DNA of 64,000 nucleotides from Apteryx mantelli (lineage: Eukaryota > Chordata > Aves > Apterygiformes > Apterygidae). The position numbers and the translations under genes were made by a program. Under the pieces are notes generated by a model that was not told where the DNA came from, did no database searches, and saw only the letters and a list, made by a program, of their open reading frames with translations. Numbering within the stretch: the first letter of the stretch is position 1; each line of letters opens with the position of its first letter. The stretch spans positions 31,702,583-31,766,582 of the forward strand of contig NC_089985.1 of the NCBI RefSeq assembly GCF_036417845.1, written 5' to 3'. This document shows, in pieces, positions 52,321-63,373 of this stretch.

Positions 52321-55018
52321 GGGCCCGATCAGGCTGCAGATACACAAATCTCTGTGCTTTCTTCTGCTGCGGACATGGACCAAGTGCCCATAGCTACCAC
52401 AAGGGTACCCAGATACCAAGCACAAGGGGTGGCTGCTCTCTTCATACGCTCCCACGTGCACACCTCTGGGTGGCTGCACTCCTCTCTCCCCTCCTTGCCC
52501 AAACTGCATCACCAGCAGAAACCCTCACAGCCTTTTCCTGGGTAGAACAAGGCCTGGGCAATTTCCCCTCTGTTTGATGCTCCCATGCCTCTTTGACCTT
52601 GCTCTGACTCTGAACAGTAGTTTAATGTTGTGCCCTCTATAACATGGATAACAGTGGCTGAGCCTTGCAGAGATAACAGCAGAGCTTTGCAAGACCCAGT
52701 GAGCACCAAGAAAGTCCTCTGATGACAGACGAAGATAGACAATAGCAGCAGAAGCTTTATGGCAATTAATGATTGGAAATGAGCTAGATAGTGGAGTGCA
52801 GACAGCCATCAAGTTCCTGCTCAAGCCACCCAGAGGATTTGCTGCTCCAAAACAGCCAAAGTCGGGTTTATCGGCAACCAGACTCCCTGTAACAGCCGGC
52901 AGCCCTGGGCACTCGTTCAAAGCGTGGCAGTCTCTGCCTTTCCCATGTCACTAGTGCCACTCAAAGCAGCAGTAAAAAGGACATGGGGGAGTAACACATC
53001 ATGCAGCTCCCCTGGCTTAATGCATTCAGGAGCAGAGGGATTTATTCCCCAGGATTTGTTCCTTAGCATCCCTGGGGATCCGATGTCTGCAAAGGGGCAG
53101 AGACCTTTGCGCTATGTACTAACTGGCTTTGCAAGCGAGGGGTGCAAAATAGTTTGATTGCCCGTGGAGCTGAGCCACATGGTTAGATGCTCCAGTGTCT
53201 GGTAAGGTCTCCAACAAAGTGTAAGTCTGAGCTGGCGCTTTCTGCCATCAAGCTGTCCGAATCCCCCAGGGATACTCCACTGACTCATTAGCACTGAGTT
53301 CATGCTATGCTCCTCTTTCAGCAGGGACACAACACAAAGTGGCTTTTCACCACCCGGCTACTTATTTCATGAAACTTTCAGCAACTGACAGTCTCAGGGA
53401 CCTCCTTCAGATGTGACTGCAATTGCTCGTGCGCTCAAGAGAGAGATGCGCGGACTGAAAGCTCCCCTCTCCCCTCCCCAGGCATGTGCTGAATCCAAAG
53501 CTCGTGTGTAGGATGGATGCTCTCACACTCGCTTAAATATGGGAACACCTCCGCTCGCCTGTATCTTTCTGTATCTGCTCAGATGCAGAAGAGTTTAAAG
53601 CAAGGGATGCTCGGGCTGGGCACTGCTGTTTCTCTGCCCTTCGTCTACTACCAAAGGGGAGAGCGATCCCAGCTCTGCAAGCAGAGGAAAACCTCAGGCC
53701 ATCCTTTGACAGCACGTTGCCTGAAGCAAGCCCAGCTTCCAGAATCTAACAGCCAGATGTGTGAGGCCACGGGGTGGTAAGGAGGCCACCGACTGCGTGC
53801 AGGCTGCATTGCCCCGTCCACCCTGCCCTGGCGTGGGGCTGCTGCATGCCGCAGGCGCAGGCGGTTGAACCCAGTGGGAATCCCGGGGGCTGGTGGCAGG
53901 AGGCTGAGCGGGTCCCGGCTGGGGCTGCCTTCCCTCGCAGTCCCTGTAAGACAGCAAAGTGCTGAGCCACTGCCTTGCCATAGAGATTTCTGCACTCTTC
54001 CAACAAATGCATTTGCTGTGGAGGCCAGCAGCAGAGCAGCAATTAAGTGCAGAGGAGCTGCTGGGCAAAGACCCTCTGCTTCCAGGAGAAATGGTCGTCT
54101 CTCACCTCCCCAGAGCAGACGCTAATAGCACAGAGCGCTCCAGAAAGTTACTCAGCCCTGCGTGGAGAGCCGGCTGCCAGCCCGGCCGGCCTGGCTCCCG
54201 CGGTGCTGGGCTCAGCACAGAGCCGCCCTCCAGCACATCGCCCCCATCTTGGTCATTGAAGCTCCCTCCCATTAATTAGAAATGCTAAAATAACCAGGCA
54301 ACCATACTGCAGGCTGAAAGAGCAGGAATAAATCATAGAAAAGCGAGGAGTAACCAGGATGTTCCTGTTAGCCTTTCGTATCGGGGCTGCCCTGACTTTG
54401 GAGACATGAGCGGGCTGCAGGGTCCAGCGGGGTGGAAAGGCAGGGTCAGGACAGGATTGGGGCTCGTCCCCCCACATCAGCAGCTACAGCCCTGCGGGAG
54501 GAGTGTAACTCCATGACCAACCACCAAATGCTCGTCATGTCCCTCCTATTCACCTGCCCCCCTTTCCCTGGGATCAGGCCCAGAGACTCACACCGAAACC
54601 ATTCGGGACACGCGGCCCTGGCTCCAGCCCCGGGCGCAGAGGTGCCTTCCTGCTTGCCCGCACCCAAGGCAAGGCATGGAGCCCACACTGCTCCGGGGCG
54701 TTTAGGAAATCCTAAAGCGGGCAAGGATGGGCAGCAGGGCAAAGCACAAACCCCGTTAATGTGAACAAATGGTTCCTCACGGGTCAGCCAGGACACACGG
54801 ACAGCAGACAGGTCGGGCGCTCCCGACTGGGGCTCGCTGGGCATCGATGCTGGTCTCCAAATCTTAGCGGTGGAGCGTGGGTAACCATGGGGTAACTTAC
54901 CCCAGTGCGGTGGCGCCTGCGTGGCACGAAGGCTCTGCACAAGCACCGGGCACCAGCTGCCTCCAGCCGTGGGAAGCACCCCTGGCCAGGGCTCTCCCTA
55001 GGGGCGCATGCAGCAAAG

Positions 55019-55190
55019 CTGATTGGCTGCTGGGCACAGTGCCGCGAGGCTGATTGGCTGAGTGAGCACAGTGCCGCGAGGCTGATTGGCTGGGTGGCTA
55101 CAATGCCACAAAGGGCTGTGTGGCTACAATGTCGCGTGGCTGATTGGCTGGGTGGCCAGAGCACTGCGTGCTGATTGGCTGGGTGGCTAC
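55019..55190 (-). promoter_or_regulatory. Minisatellite of NF-Y/CCAAT boxes (five perfect sites)
   Basis: CTGATTGGCT occurs at 55019, 55050, 55082, 55140 and 55171, giving spacings of 31, 32, 58 and 31 bp. The reverse complement AGCCAATCAG matches the full NF-Y consensus, and it reads on the ZSWIM5 sense strand. The 58-bp gap holds a decayed unit in which the ATTGG core has been lost (around 55111-55120), so the array is about six units of 27-32 bp. NF-Y sites spaced near 31-32 bp (about three helical turns) are known in regulated promoters. The array lies 5.7 kb upstream of the ZSWIM5 ATG. It could be a distal enhancer, a promoter of an unannotated transcript, part of an old LTR, or a neutral minisatellite. 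Confidence 0.85.
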
Positions 55191-55429
55191 ATCCAGATGT
55201 GGCAATGAGAAAGGGAGGCGATGTCGCTGCGGGGGGCTCCTGCCCAGACCTGATGGGTCCCCGTCTCCCTTCATTTGGGTCGTGCAGCCCCACCTGGGCA
55301 GTGCACAGGCCACTGCAAGGATGAGTGTTTATCGCAACACCTGCGAGGATGAGACCTGCTGCTCTCTTCCCCTGCTACGTGCCACCTTTCCACCCAGGGA
55401 AACACTCCCATCTCCAAAAGAAAAGGCCT

Positions 55430-56100
55430 GATAAAACCAGCTTTGGCAAAAATCAACTCATTTCAACTCAATTTATAATATTTGTCCATGTGTCTATTAT
55501 TTCTGGTCTTTACAAAAGGTTTTACTATTTTGCCTGACTTACTGTTCTGTGATTCCTCAAATGCCTCTAAGAAACTCAGTGTCACATCTGCCATCTTCCA
55601 AGGCCACTTTCAGCAACAGGTTTCATGAGCCATAGCTCAGGAATTTGGAGCATCTGTGGCCATTCCCAGGTCATTTCTTACTGTTCATTTTAACAATTAA
55701 TTCTAAAGAAGTTTCCACTGGTACATCAATGTGAGGCAGTTCCTCTAGTGGGTCCTTTGTGAGAAAAAGGCTCCAGTCTGGGACATCTTCCGTAGTGAAA
55801 AAAACAACGAAAATCATTAACTTAGTTCTTTTATGGCTTTATCAGGGTTCTTTCTTTAGTTCAGGAATCATTCACCTTAAGTAAGGCTTTGTGTCTTTTT
55901 GGTATACATCACCATGCTCTTTAACAGAAGCTGCTCCATAGTAACAGCTGGGTCCCACACACTCTTCCACAGGAAATCAAGTTCATCCTTTTCCCCCAAC
56001 TAGTTGCTTTAAGAAGCAGTCAGTTATAATGGTGAAAAATGTAATTCCTCCATCTTGTGCCCTCATAACATTTTTAAATTAGCACCTGACTTTCTTATTC
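55430..56100 (-). other. AT-rich segment with a short coding-like remnant of unknown origin
   Basis: A sharp drop in GC sets this block apart from the flanks. On the minus strand a frame ending in TGA at 55671-55673 reads as plausible protein over about 43 codons from around 55800, including VPDWSLFLTKDPLEELPH and IDVPVETSLELIVKMN. Upstream of it the frame is interrupted. No family is recognised. It may be the decayed end of a retroposed gene or of a transposable element, or chance. Confidence 0.3.
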
Positions 56101-59054
56101 CAACTTAGACACTTTATGCCAGCTTTCCCAATGCCAGCCCAGGGTGTGCAGCGCCCCAAATGCCAGGTCCTGCTGCCCGAACCAGCCCTGCCAGTCCCTC
56201 ACATCGAGCCTGAGCGTCTCTAAACCACCTGATGAGAGAGCAGGACATGGCAGCTCGATGTTGTGGGAAACCAAGAACTGTGCCCAGCTAGGCTCGAGAA
56301 GAGATGGATGGAGAGAGAAACAGCAAATCTGCCCTTGCATTGCAGCCTGTTGCAAGAAGGAATAGCTTGCCATCTGCTTTCCTTGCAGTAGGGCAAGAAG
56401 AGGGGAGCCTGAGCTTTGACAAAGGTCCTGTGAACGCCTGGACCAGCTCAGGATCCAGCTCAGCCTTGGGCGTCTGATCCATGCTGCAAACCTGCATGTT
56501 CTGGGCCTCACATTTGGCTGGCCAGACACCTCTGTCCTGGGGTGCTGCGGTATTCATGGGGCTTTGTCTGCTCTCATGGGGCTCCTTCCAGCCTCTGGAT
56601 CAAAAAAGTAAATAACAGAAGCAAACTGTTCTCTCCATGCCACCTTTCATTGCTGGTGAACAAAGTTAGGAGCTATAGAACAGCAGTGTGGAGAAGTGGT
56701 TGTTTGGTTCCCGCACCACGATGGCCGAACCATGCCAGGGAGGTGAAGCCACACCAAGCTGCACCGTGGTGGCACCGCGCGTGGTGACAGGAGCTACAGG
56801 GGAGGCGGCGTGCAGAGGGAGACGGGGATGACCAGGGCCATATCAGACACGTTTCCTCGGCCCCACCTGCACCAGTCTCCAGCTCGGTGGCCACACTGGG
56901 GACACCAGTCACCAGAGCTGGGTCGTTTCTGCGGCTGCTTTCTCCGCTCTGCCCCATCTCCATGGGAGATCCTGCACCAAAACAAGCCTGCACCTAGTCA
57001 CCAGGGACTTCAGCAAGTCAGCCAAAGCCAGAGACAAGCTCTCCAGCTCTCCTTCCCTGGCTCCCAACCCGCGATGGAAATACGCGGCTGCCGTCCCCGG
57101 GCAGCGACATTCCCGCTGCTCCCGCACAGGCGAGAGGGGCCTGGCTGGGCTGGACTTGGGGGGCAGAAATGCAGCCGCCTGCATTTATTTTGCCTAACAA
57201 CAGTGATCTCTCTGTATATTTTCATTCTGTTTTCCTAGGCTCAGCTGCCTCCTCAATGAAATGTTTCCAAAGCAGCCCGGCTTGGCAGCACGCCAGCCCC
57301 GGCTGCCAGATGAATGGGTGGAGGAGGAGGGACCCATTCCTCTTCTTGACACAGCATCGCTGCACAAGAGGCCTCTGTTGACATTAGGACTGGCTGTTCC
57401 CCATCCCCCGAGAGGACCCTCCTGGCCTTGGTGGCAGCAGCGCGCAGGGCAAGGGCAGCAGGCTGCACGTGACGTGGCACCGGGGTCTGCCCTGCTCCTC
57501 CGAGGTGGTGGCAGAGCCGCGGACACGGGGTACCGCGAGGCATCCTGGCAGCAGAGCATCCTTCCTCTTCCCTCCCACCTCATGGCGATGATGGCTCGGG
57601 GGGGTCTTCCTGGCCCTGGGCTACCAAACAAAGCCTCCTGCTTCGTCCTCACCCCCTCTTTGACCCATGTGGATTTACACTTGGACACTCGTTCCCAGCC
57701 TTGCACAGCTCTGGACAGCAAATTGTTTCTCTCCCTTTAAATCTTTCATCTTTCTTTTTAGTTGAAAACGCCTTGCCCAGGAGAGTTGCACCACAGCCTG
57801 GGCTCTGTGGGGCAGCAGGACATGATCAAATGTCCCCAGCAGCCACCAGGGACAAGAGGCTGTGCTGGCCAGCGGAGCAGCCCCTGGTGACAATAATATA
57901 CAGCCTGGCACCGGCTTCACCTAAACCCTGGCCGTAACGCAGACACACAGGACTGCCCCAGCATCCCTGCAGCCTCATCGCAGCCGCAGGCTAGCTCCTC
58001 CCCAGGAGCCTGTGCTGTGCCCCCCAGCCTGGCTGGCCCCACGGCAGCCGCAGGACACCCGGGGCTGGTCGCGGGCTGCAGCGGGGAGACGTCCCCCTTC
58101 GCTCTGCATGCGGAGGTTTTGCATAGAAGCAGCCCTACATGCCCACCGGGTCACCCAGCAAGACCCACAGCAGCCCCATCCCCTTCTCCAGGCACCCATC
58201 GCAATATCACCTCCCTTCCAGCCCCCCAGCTTTAGGAGCCATGCAAGGGAGAGGATGTGGAGTTTAACAAAAAGGCTGAGGAAGCATTTGGAGATAAAAG
58301 TCATCAGCATTCTTCCAATCTGCACCTCTCACCGCTGGCCGGCTCCTCTGGCATCTCCACAGCCACTGTGGTCCCTGGAAGGTTTCCAGCTGCCACGGCC
58401 ACGCTGGTGGGAGCATGTATTAACCAAGACTGGGAGAGCTTTGCTGTTCAGAGCCGCATTTCAATATCAAACGCACAGCAAATCTTCCCGTTTCCCTTTC
58501 CAGACCAGAGGGACGAAGCTCATCAAGAAACTTGCAGCTGCTTAAGAAAGAAGAAAAAAAAAAAAAAACTTACTGCAATTCAGCAACTTTGCTGAAGTCG
58601 CTCTGGGAGACAGCGCAGAGTTGGTCTGCAGTGCAGGGAGAGCCAGTAACGAACGGAGCAGCCACTGGATCCGGGACTCAGAAAATACAGCTGGTGAGGC
58701 CTCCCCTACCTTCTCTGCCCCGATAGGGGTCAGGTAGCTTGAAATCCTCCCTGATAGACCCGAAACCTCTAGCGAGGATGGAGATGCCACCCTGTGCTCC
58801 AGCCAGAGCCTTGCCGTTGCTTCGCTGCATGGGACACCCATGGTTCTGTGTGCTGCCAACAGCTCGCTCCTCTCCCTGCAGCGGGCTCTGAGCTGCGGCT
58901 GTACGGTGAGTGAAACCCGGGAAGGACTGATGCCCAAATCTTTCCAGGCTTTGGGATTTTGGAGACACTCTGCATGCTTTATAGGGAGCATGACCCAGAA
59001 AGGGCCTTTCTGGGCCCTCCCAGCAGAGGCTCACAGTGCACCACTCTCCCCACT

Positions 59055-59100
59055 GTATTTTGTCAGCAGGGAAACTGAGGCAGGCAAGGCTTGCGTGGTG
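59055..59100 (-). mobile_element. MIR-like SINE fragment (reverse)
   Basis: ATTTTGTCAGCAGGGAAACTGAGGC resembles the reverse complement of the MIR core (from memory, TTTACAGATGAGGAAACTGAGGC). Homology beyond about 45 bp is unclear. Confidence 0.45.
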
Positions 59101-61676
59101 TAAGGCAATGGGTTCAAACCTGAGCACCTCTCACCCTCCGCGTCAGCTGGTGCTGCCCTGGGCAAAGCCCGGAAAGGGCTGGGGCAGCCGAGCAGCACAT
59201 GGGTCTGGCAGGACATTTCTGCCCTCTCCTGAAAGCGACACAAACTAAGGCACCGCAGGACAGAGGGTTCAGCGTGGGGAGCTCATGGTGCAGTATGTGC
59301 ACCCCTTCCCCACTCCCCGAAAACACGGTGCCAGCTGCTGTCTGCTCCTTGCATTCCCTAAGAAAGATTTCAAGGCAGACGGGTGAGAAACCCTGTCTGC
59401 TGCTGCCATGGAGGGTTTTCAAAACACCCACCACAGCAGACTCCCAGAGAAGGCGACCACCTCTGGGGAGACGCACGGCAGTGGTGCACAGCACCGCACA
59501 GCACCGCAGGAGGGGCTGGGCAGTGCGGTGAGAAGTGGGTTGGACTGAGCTGGGACTTGGCTCTGTATCTTAATACAGAAAGCTTTGCAAAGGAAGTCAT
59601 AAGACCAGCAGAGGACTGCAGAGATTTTCCTCTTGCACTGGCAGGGTAAAGAGCAGCTGAAGTGGCTCCATGGCTCTAATTTTAAGACAGAAGTAACATG
59701 GTCACAGCTTGTCCATCTGCACTGGGGGGGGCTTGGTGCCTGCAAATGTGTCTGCCACATCACTGGGACACAGCAGTCTCTCGGTCTCTCCCAAGGGTCT
59801 TCATTCTTCTGGGAAGATCACAACCCAAGCCAGGATGGTCCCAGACCATAAAAAATACTTTTGGCAGTGATCGAGTAATTTCATTGTTAAACAGAGAGTG
59901 ATAAATGTATTTATAAATCCAGAGAATAACCTTAACGATGCCACCTTGGTACATTCATTCATCAGGATTTAACTACGCATTACATATCCTCAGTTACTGA
60001 CATGGGAACATGAAGGTGCCCGTGTTCTTTGTACACCTGAACCATGGGGCTTGATTACCCGTGTCCTTGACGCATGCACACATATATTTCCTCATGCATG
60101 TCCCAGCAGGCATGTGCTACATCTGTGCAGCGCTGGATTCCCACAGGAGACATCCATGTGCAGTTCCCTGGTGTCCCTGCAATGCTGGCTCTGAAGGTTG
60201 CTTTTTTGAAGACAGTCTTTGTTGTCAGAAAGGGATCCAAGATGGAAAAAGAAAGCAGAAAACCTAAAGCACAGACAGTTTTAAGTGCTGCTGCTAACCC
60301 TAACCCAGGAGTGACAGCTGCCCCAGGGGCTGGCCCTGGTGCTTGGTGGGGAGGCTGCTCCACCAAAGCTCTCCAAGGCAGTCCTGCTTGGACCATGGGG
60401 CAAGCCTCCAGAGCAGCCTGGGAGCCAGCAGGACAGGAGAGGGCTGGGGATGTGCATTCTGCTGCCTTCTGGGCAGGGGCATTTCAAAGGCACTTCTCGA
60501 GACAGTGCTAGGACAGCGGGACAAGAAGCGCTGCCCAGATTTTTAGCCTCACCTTCCCAAGCACCATGGGAGCAGGACCTGACCTGACCACAGTAACCCT
60601 CTGTGGTCCCTGAGCAAGGCTGCTCTACTGGGCTCTGGGGACTCAGGGACACATCCAGCTCTTGCCGGTGACCAGCACCCGCCTCTGCAAGCCGAGGACC
60701 AGAGTCTGGCTCCCAACAGCACGCGGCAGCACATCGTGGGGACACGCACTGTTCCCACCGCCCGTGGTGCGGAGAGGGCTCTGCCTGGATCTGGTGGAAA
60801 AGAGGCCAGCCACGCATCGATAAAATGAATTAGTTGTCTCAGCAGCACCGGCAAAATAAGCAAGAGGAGTGGAGCCCGTGAGGCCCGGCCTGCTTTGTTT
60901 CAATTACAGCAGCTGCCAGAAGAAGATAACCTCGATATTGATGGCAAGAGCAGCAGACAGAGGTGCCCTTGGGGGCTGCTGGGAGCAGGTAGAGGAGGAA
61001 GGGGGGAGGAGGAAAGGAGTGAGAGAGACAGACGAGGGGGATCAGGGTCTCTGCGGGACCCCACACCTCTGGCTCTTGGCACAGCCAGTGCCAGTGCCCC
61101 ACGGGAGAGCAGGGCCGACTCCACTGGGCTGGTGAGAAAGACCCGTCTGATTGCACTGCCCTTGTCCCCACGGGGACCATCTGCTGTTCATCCTGGCTCT
61201 TGCCCCAGCTGCTGGGCAAAGCATCTCCTGGCAGCTATGGGCAGAGGGATGCAGTCTCCCAGGACATGGGGCAGAAATTCAGCTCAGAGTCTGAGACAGG
61301 ATAAGCATCAGCACATGGACCCATATAACTCTAAGCAGAAAAACCATCTCCTTCCTTCCCATCAGCAGCGAGGAAGTCCCCAGATCCCCGACGCTTGACT
61401 GCCCTCACATCCCCATCTTGCCATGGGCCCCATGCTGCCCTCTCCATCACGCATCCCCCTCTCCCATCACGCACACATCCTTGGCCAATCCCCATGCTGG
61501 AGGACAGCCCCATGTCCGTGTCATCATGAGGATGACTGTAGCATCCCAGCAGCTCACTGTCAGCTCCAGCCACCTCTCAGCAACACCAGCAAGGAGCGAA
61601 GTGGTTCCCTGGGCAAACAGCAGACGGGGTGCCAAGCGAACAGATCTGGACTGCACAATCCCACCCTCACGCAGCA

Positions 61677-61695
61677 GGGGGGGTGGGGGGGGGGG
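61677..61695 (+). repeat. G-rich run (G7 T G11)
   Basis: Seven and eleven G are separated by one T. This is a strong intramolecular G-quadruplex candidate on the plus strand. Confidence 0.85.
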
Positions 61696-62084
61696 AGTCC
61701 CAACATCTCCAGCAGCCACAGTGTGGGCTGAAGTGAACCTCACTCAAAGCTCTTGCAAGGTTCAAGCCTTAAAGGAATATTTTCAGGTCCTGCAGTCTGG
61801 GACCCACTAGCAATCAGGTGGTAGGTACTATTTAACTTAACAAGGCCTCAGGCTCACCTGCAACCCCCACTTGTGCTGGGTCTCTGCAAACCCCCATTTA
61901 ATCTCTCTTCCTTCTCTCTTTTCCCCACATCCCCCCAGTACCCCCCAACCAGCTCTAACCCGGCAGGATCTCTGTCCCCACAGCCCACTCCACCCCACAG
62001 CCCAGGGCAGGCAGCCCCACATCACACCTATAAGCCATACGTCCAGGTGCCCAGCCAAACTTCCCCCAGACAGTGCGGGGTTAA

Positions 62085-62140
62085 TGCTCTGCCCTCACAG
62101 AGGCTAAGGCCTGGGTTCAAATCCTGCTTTCACCAGGTCA
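62085..62140 (+). mobile_element. tRNA-derived SINE (MIR-like) fragment with B box
   Basis: CCTGGGTTCAAATCCTGCTTTCACC contains a near-consensus pol III B box (GGTTCAAATCC), preceded by GGGGTTAATGCTCTG at the distance expected for a MIR head. There is no cloverleaf, so it is not a functional tRNA gene. Confidence 0.5.
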
Positions 62141-62403
62141 GAAAGCAATGGGCAGGTATGAAAAGATGACTGTTTCTTCAGTCTCCCTCCTGCTTACCTC
62201 CAGTTCCCTCCACAGGGGAATGCAAATCTCCTCTCATGCTGCTGCTTTGTGGAGTCCACATGCTGCCCAAATCCCTCCATGCTGGGAGAGACAACCAGGG
62301 CCTTCCTGTACCACGTCAAGCCGGGGCTGAGCAAGACCCCCACCCTCTGTGAGAAAGGGGCACCACCAGAAGCCAGGCGGAGCAGGATTCACTCCACAGA
62401 GGC

Positions 62404-62409
62404 TTTATT
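62404..62409 (-). terminator. Candidate poly(A) signal on the minus strand
   Basis: AATAAA on the minus strand is followed within 15 bp by a GT-rich stretch (CTCTGTGGAGTG), as at a real cleavage site. A single hexamer is common by chance, so this is only suggestive of a minus-strand transcript ending here. Confidence 0.25.
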
Positions 62410-63145
62410 CATGATCTCAATATTCACATTCCTCTCAGACCACCGACCTCTCTTCCCCTCCAGGATTTTCACCCACATCCTCCCAGGGCTGTGGGCCCTG
62501 GACACGGCCCCTGGGTTTCTGAGAGGGGGCAAGGCCACCATCTTGCGGCCACCCATCACCACTGCACATACCTGTGTGCGAGACATGGAGGTCCCCAGGA
62601 TATGGCAGCTTTGGGGGTACAGGGTTTGGACCATTGGAAGTGGTGACCTCCTATCAGCACCCACTCCTAACACCACCAGCATCTGGGCTCACGTCTCATG
62701 GGGTGCACACTACCCCTCCATTCGCTCCCTGGCCAAGATGCCCAGGGATGCTGGGATGGGCAGAGGCTCTGCTGGCCATCACTGCTCACGTCCCAGTTCT
62801 GTCTCCTCCACCCCTGCTCTGCTGCTCCATGCAGTGTCATCCTGCAGTGACCGAGGAAGTCCCAGTTTGCACTACGGGCTTCATTGAGCATGGAAAGGCA
62901 GGTGTCAGCAGAGGAAGAGTCAAAACTGAGCCCTAGGGCAGAAAAGGCAGCATCTTTTGGTGTCCGAGGGGGATCTTCATCACAGGGTGGGAATATGACC
63001 TACATGAGGGATGCTGAAGGGGGTTGTTAAATCAATGCTGCTGGTGACCAGCAACCTGAGGGACCAGCAAGTCCTTTCATGCCTCTGGGAAGTGTGTTGG
63101 CATGGTTTGCACAGCACTGGGTTCACCAAGGCAGCCCAGCTCTGC

Positions 63146-63373
63146 TTAGTGGTCATGTCGCTCCTGCTCCTGGCCCTTGGGATCGGGCTTGCTGTGGTCT
63201 CTGTGGTGGTGGAGACCATGGGCAGCACGCTGGCGGTCCGCACTCGGGTCTGAGGCTTTTTCACTGCTGACCATGTGGTGTTGAGGATGGAGAGGGTTGA
63301 GCTGGTGAATGGGCAGCTCTGGCTCCTTCTCCTCCTGTTCAGGAAGCGGGCTCGGATTTGCAGGGACCTCCAT
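63146..63373 (-). CDS. Possible small open frame after a splice acceptor (hypothetical, weak)
   Basis: A minus-strand ATG at 63373 has a strong Kozak context (CACCATGG) and lies 13 bp after a good acceptor (TTACTTTCTCCAG). The frame runs 75 codons to a TAA. It is acidic and Pro/Glu-rich at first (EVPANPSPLPEQEEKEPELP) and His-rich later, with no recognised domain. The opposite strand has a rival frame with a hydrophobic segment over the same bases, so at most one of the two is real and possibly neither. Confidence 0.15.
   Translation of the reverse strand: MEVPANPSPLPEQEEKEPELPIHQLNPLHPQHHMVSSEKASDPSADRQRAAHGLHHHRDHSKPDPKGQEQERHDH

Larger units (their letters stand above)
50101..55000. other. 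Upstream flank with no recognised gene
   Basis: Intergenic sequence upstream of ZSWIM5. It carries two related 45-50 bp segments (51291-51340 and 51786-51850) and a MIR-like fragment (52255-52320). Open frames up to about 177 codons (for example 54446-54979 minus) have no domain or splice-site support. Confidence 0.55.
56101..62050. other. Upstream flank with no recognised gene
   Basis: GC-moderate intergenic DNA. Good-looking isolated 3' splice sites occur on the plus strand (AG at about 57239 and 57761), and a possible 24-nt microexon lies at 58882-58905, but no chain of exons can be built. A MIR-like fragment lies at 59055-59100 and a G-rich run at 61677-61695. Confidence 0.5.

Noticed and set aside
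59487-59506. CACAGCACCG twice in tandem
   Set aside because: Two 10-bp units only. Within expectation for GC-rich flank.
60293-60305. CTAACCCTAACCC, telomere-like
   Set aside because: Only two units. Too short to be an interstitial telomeric repeat.
62111-62123. tRNA gene suggested by the B box
   Set aside because: No A box in register, no anticodon stem or acceptor pairing. Better explained as a SINE fragment.
62249-62887. 212-codon plus-strand frame
   Set aside because: No domain or Kozak/splice support. It overlaps a minus-strand poly(A) signal and rival frames; retained only as part of the right-edge ambiguity.
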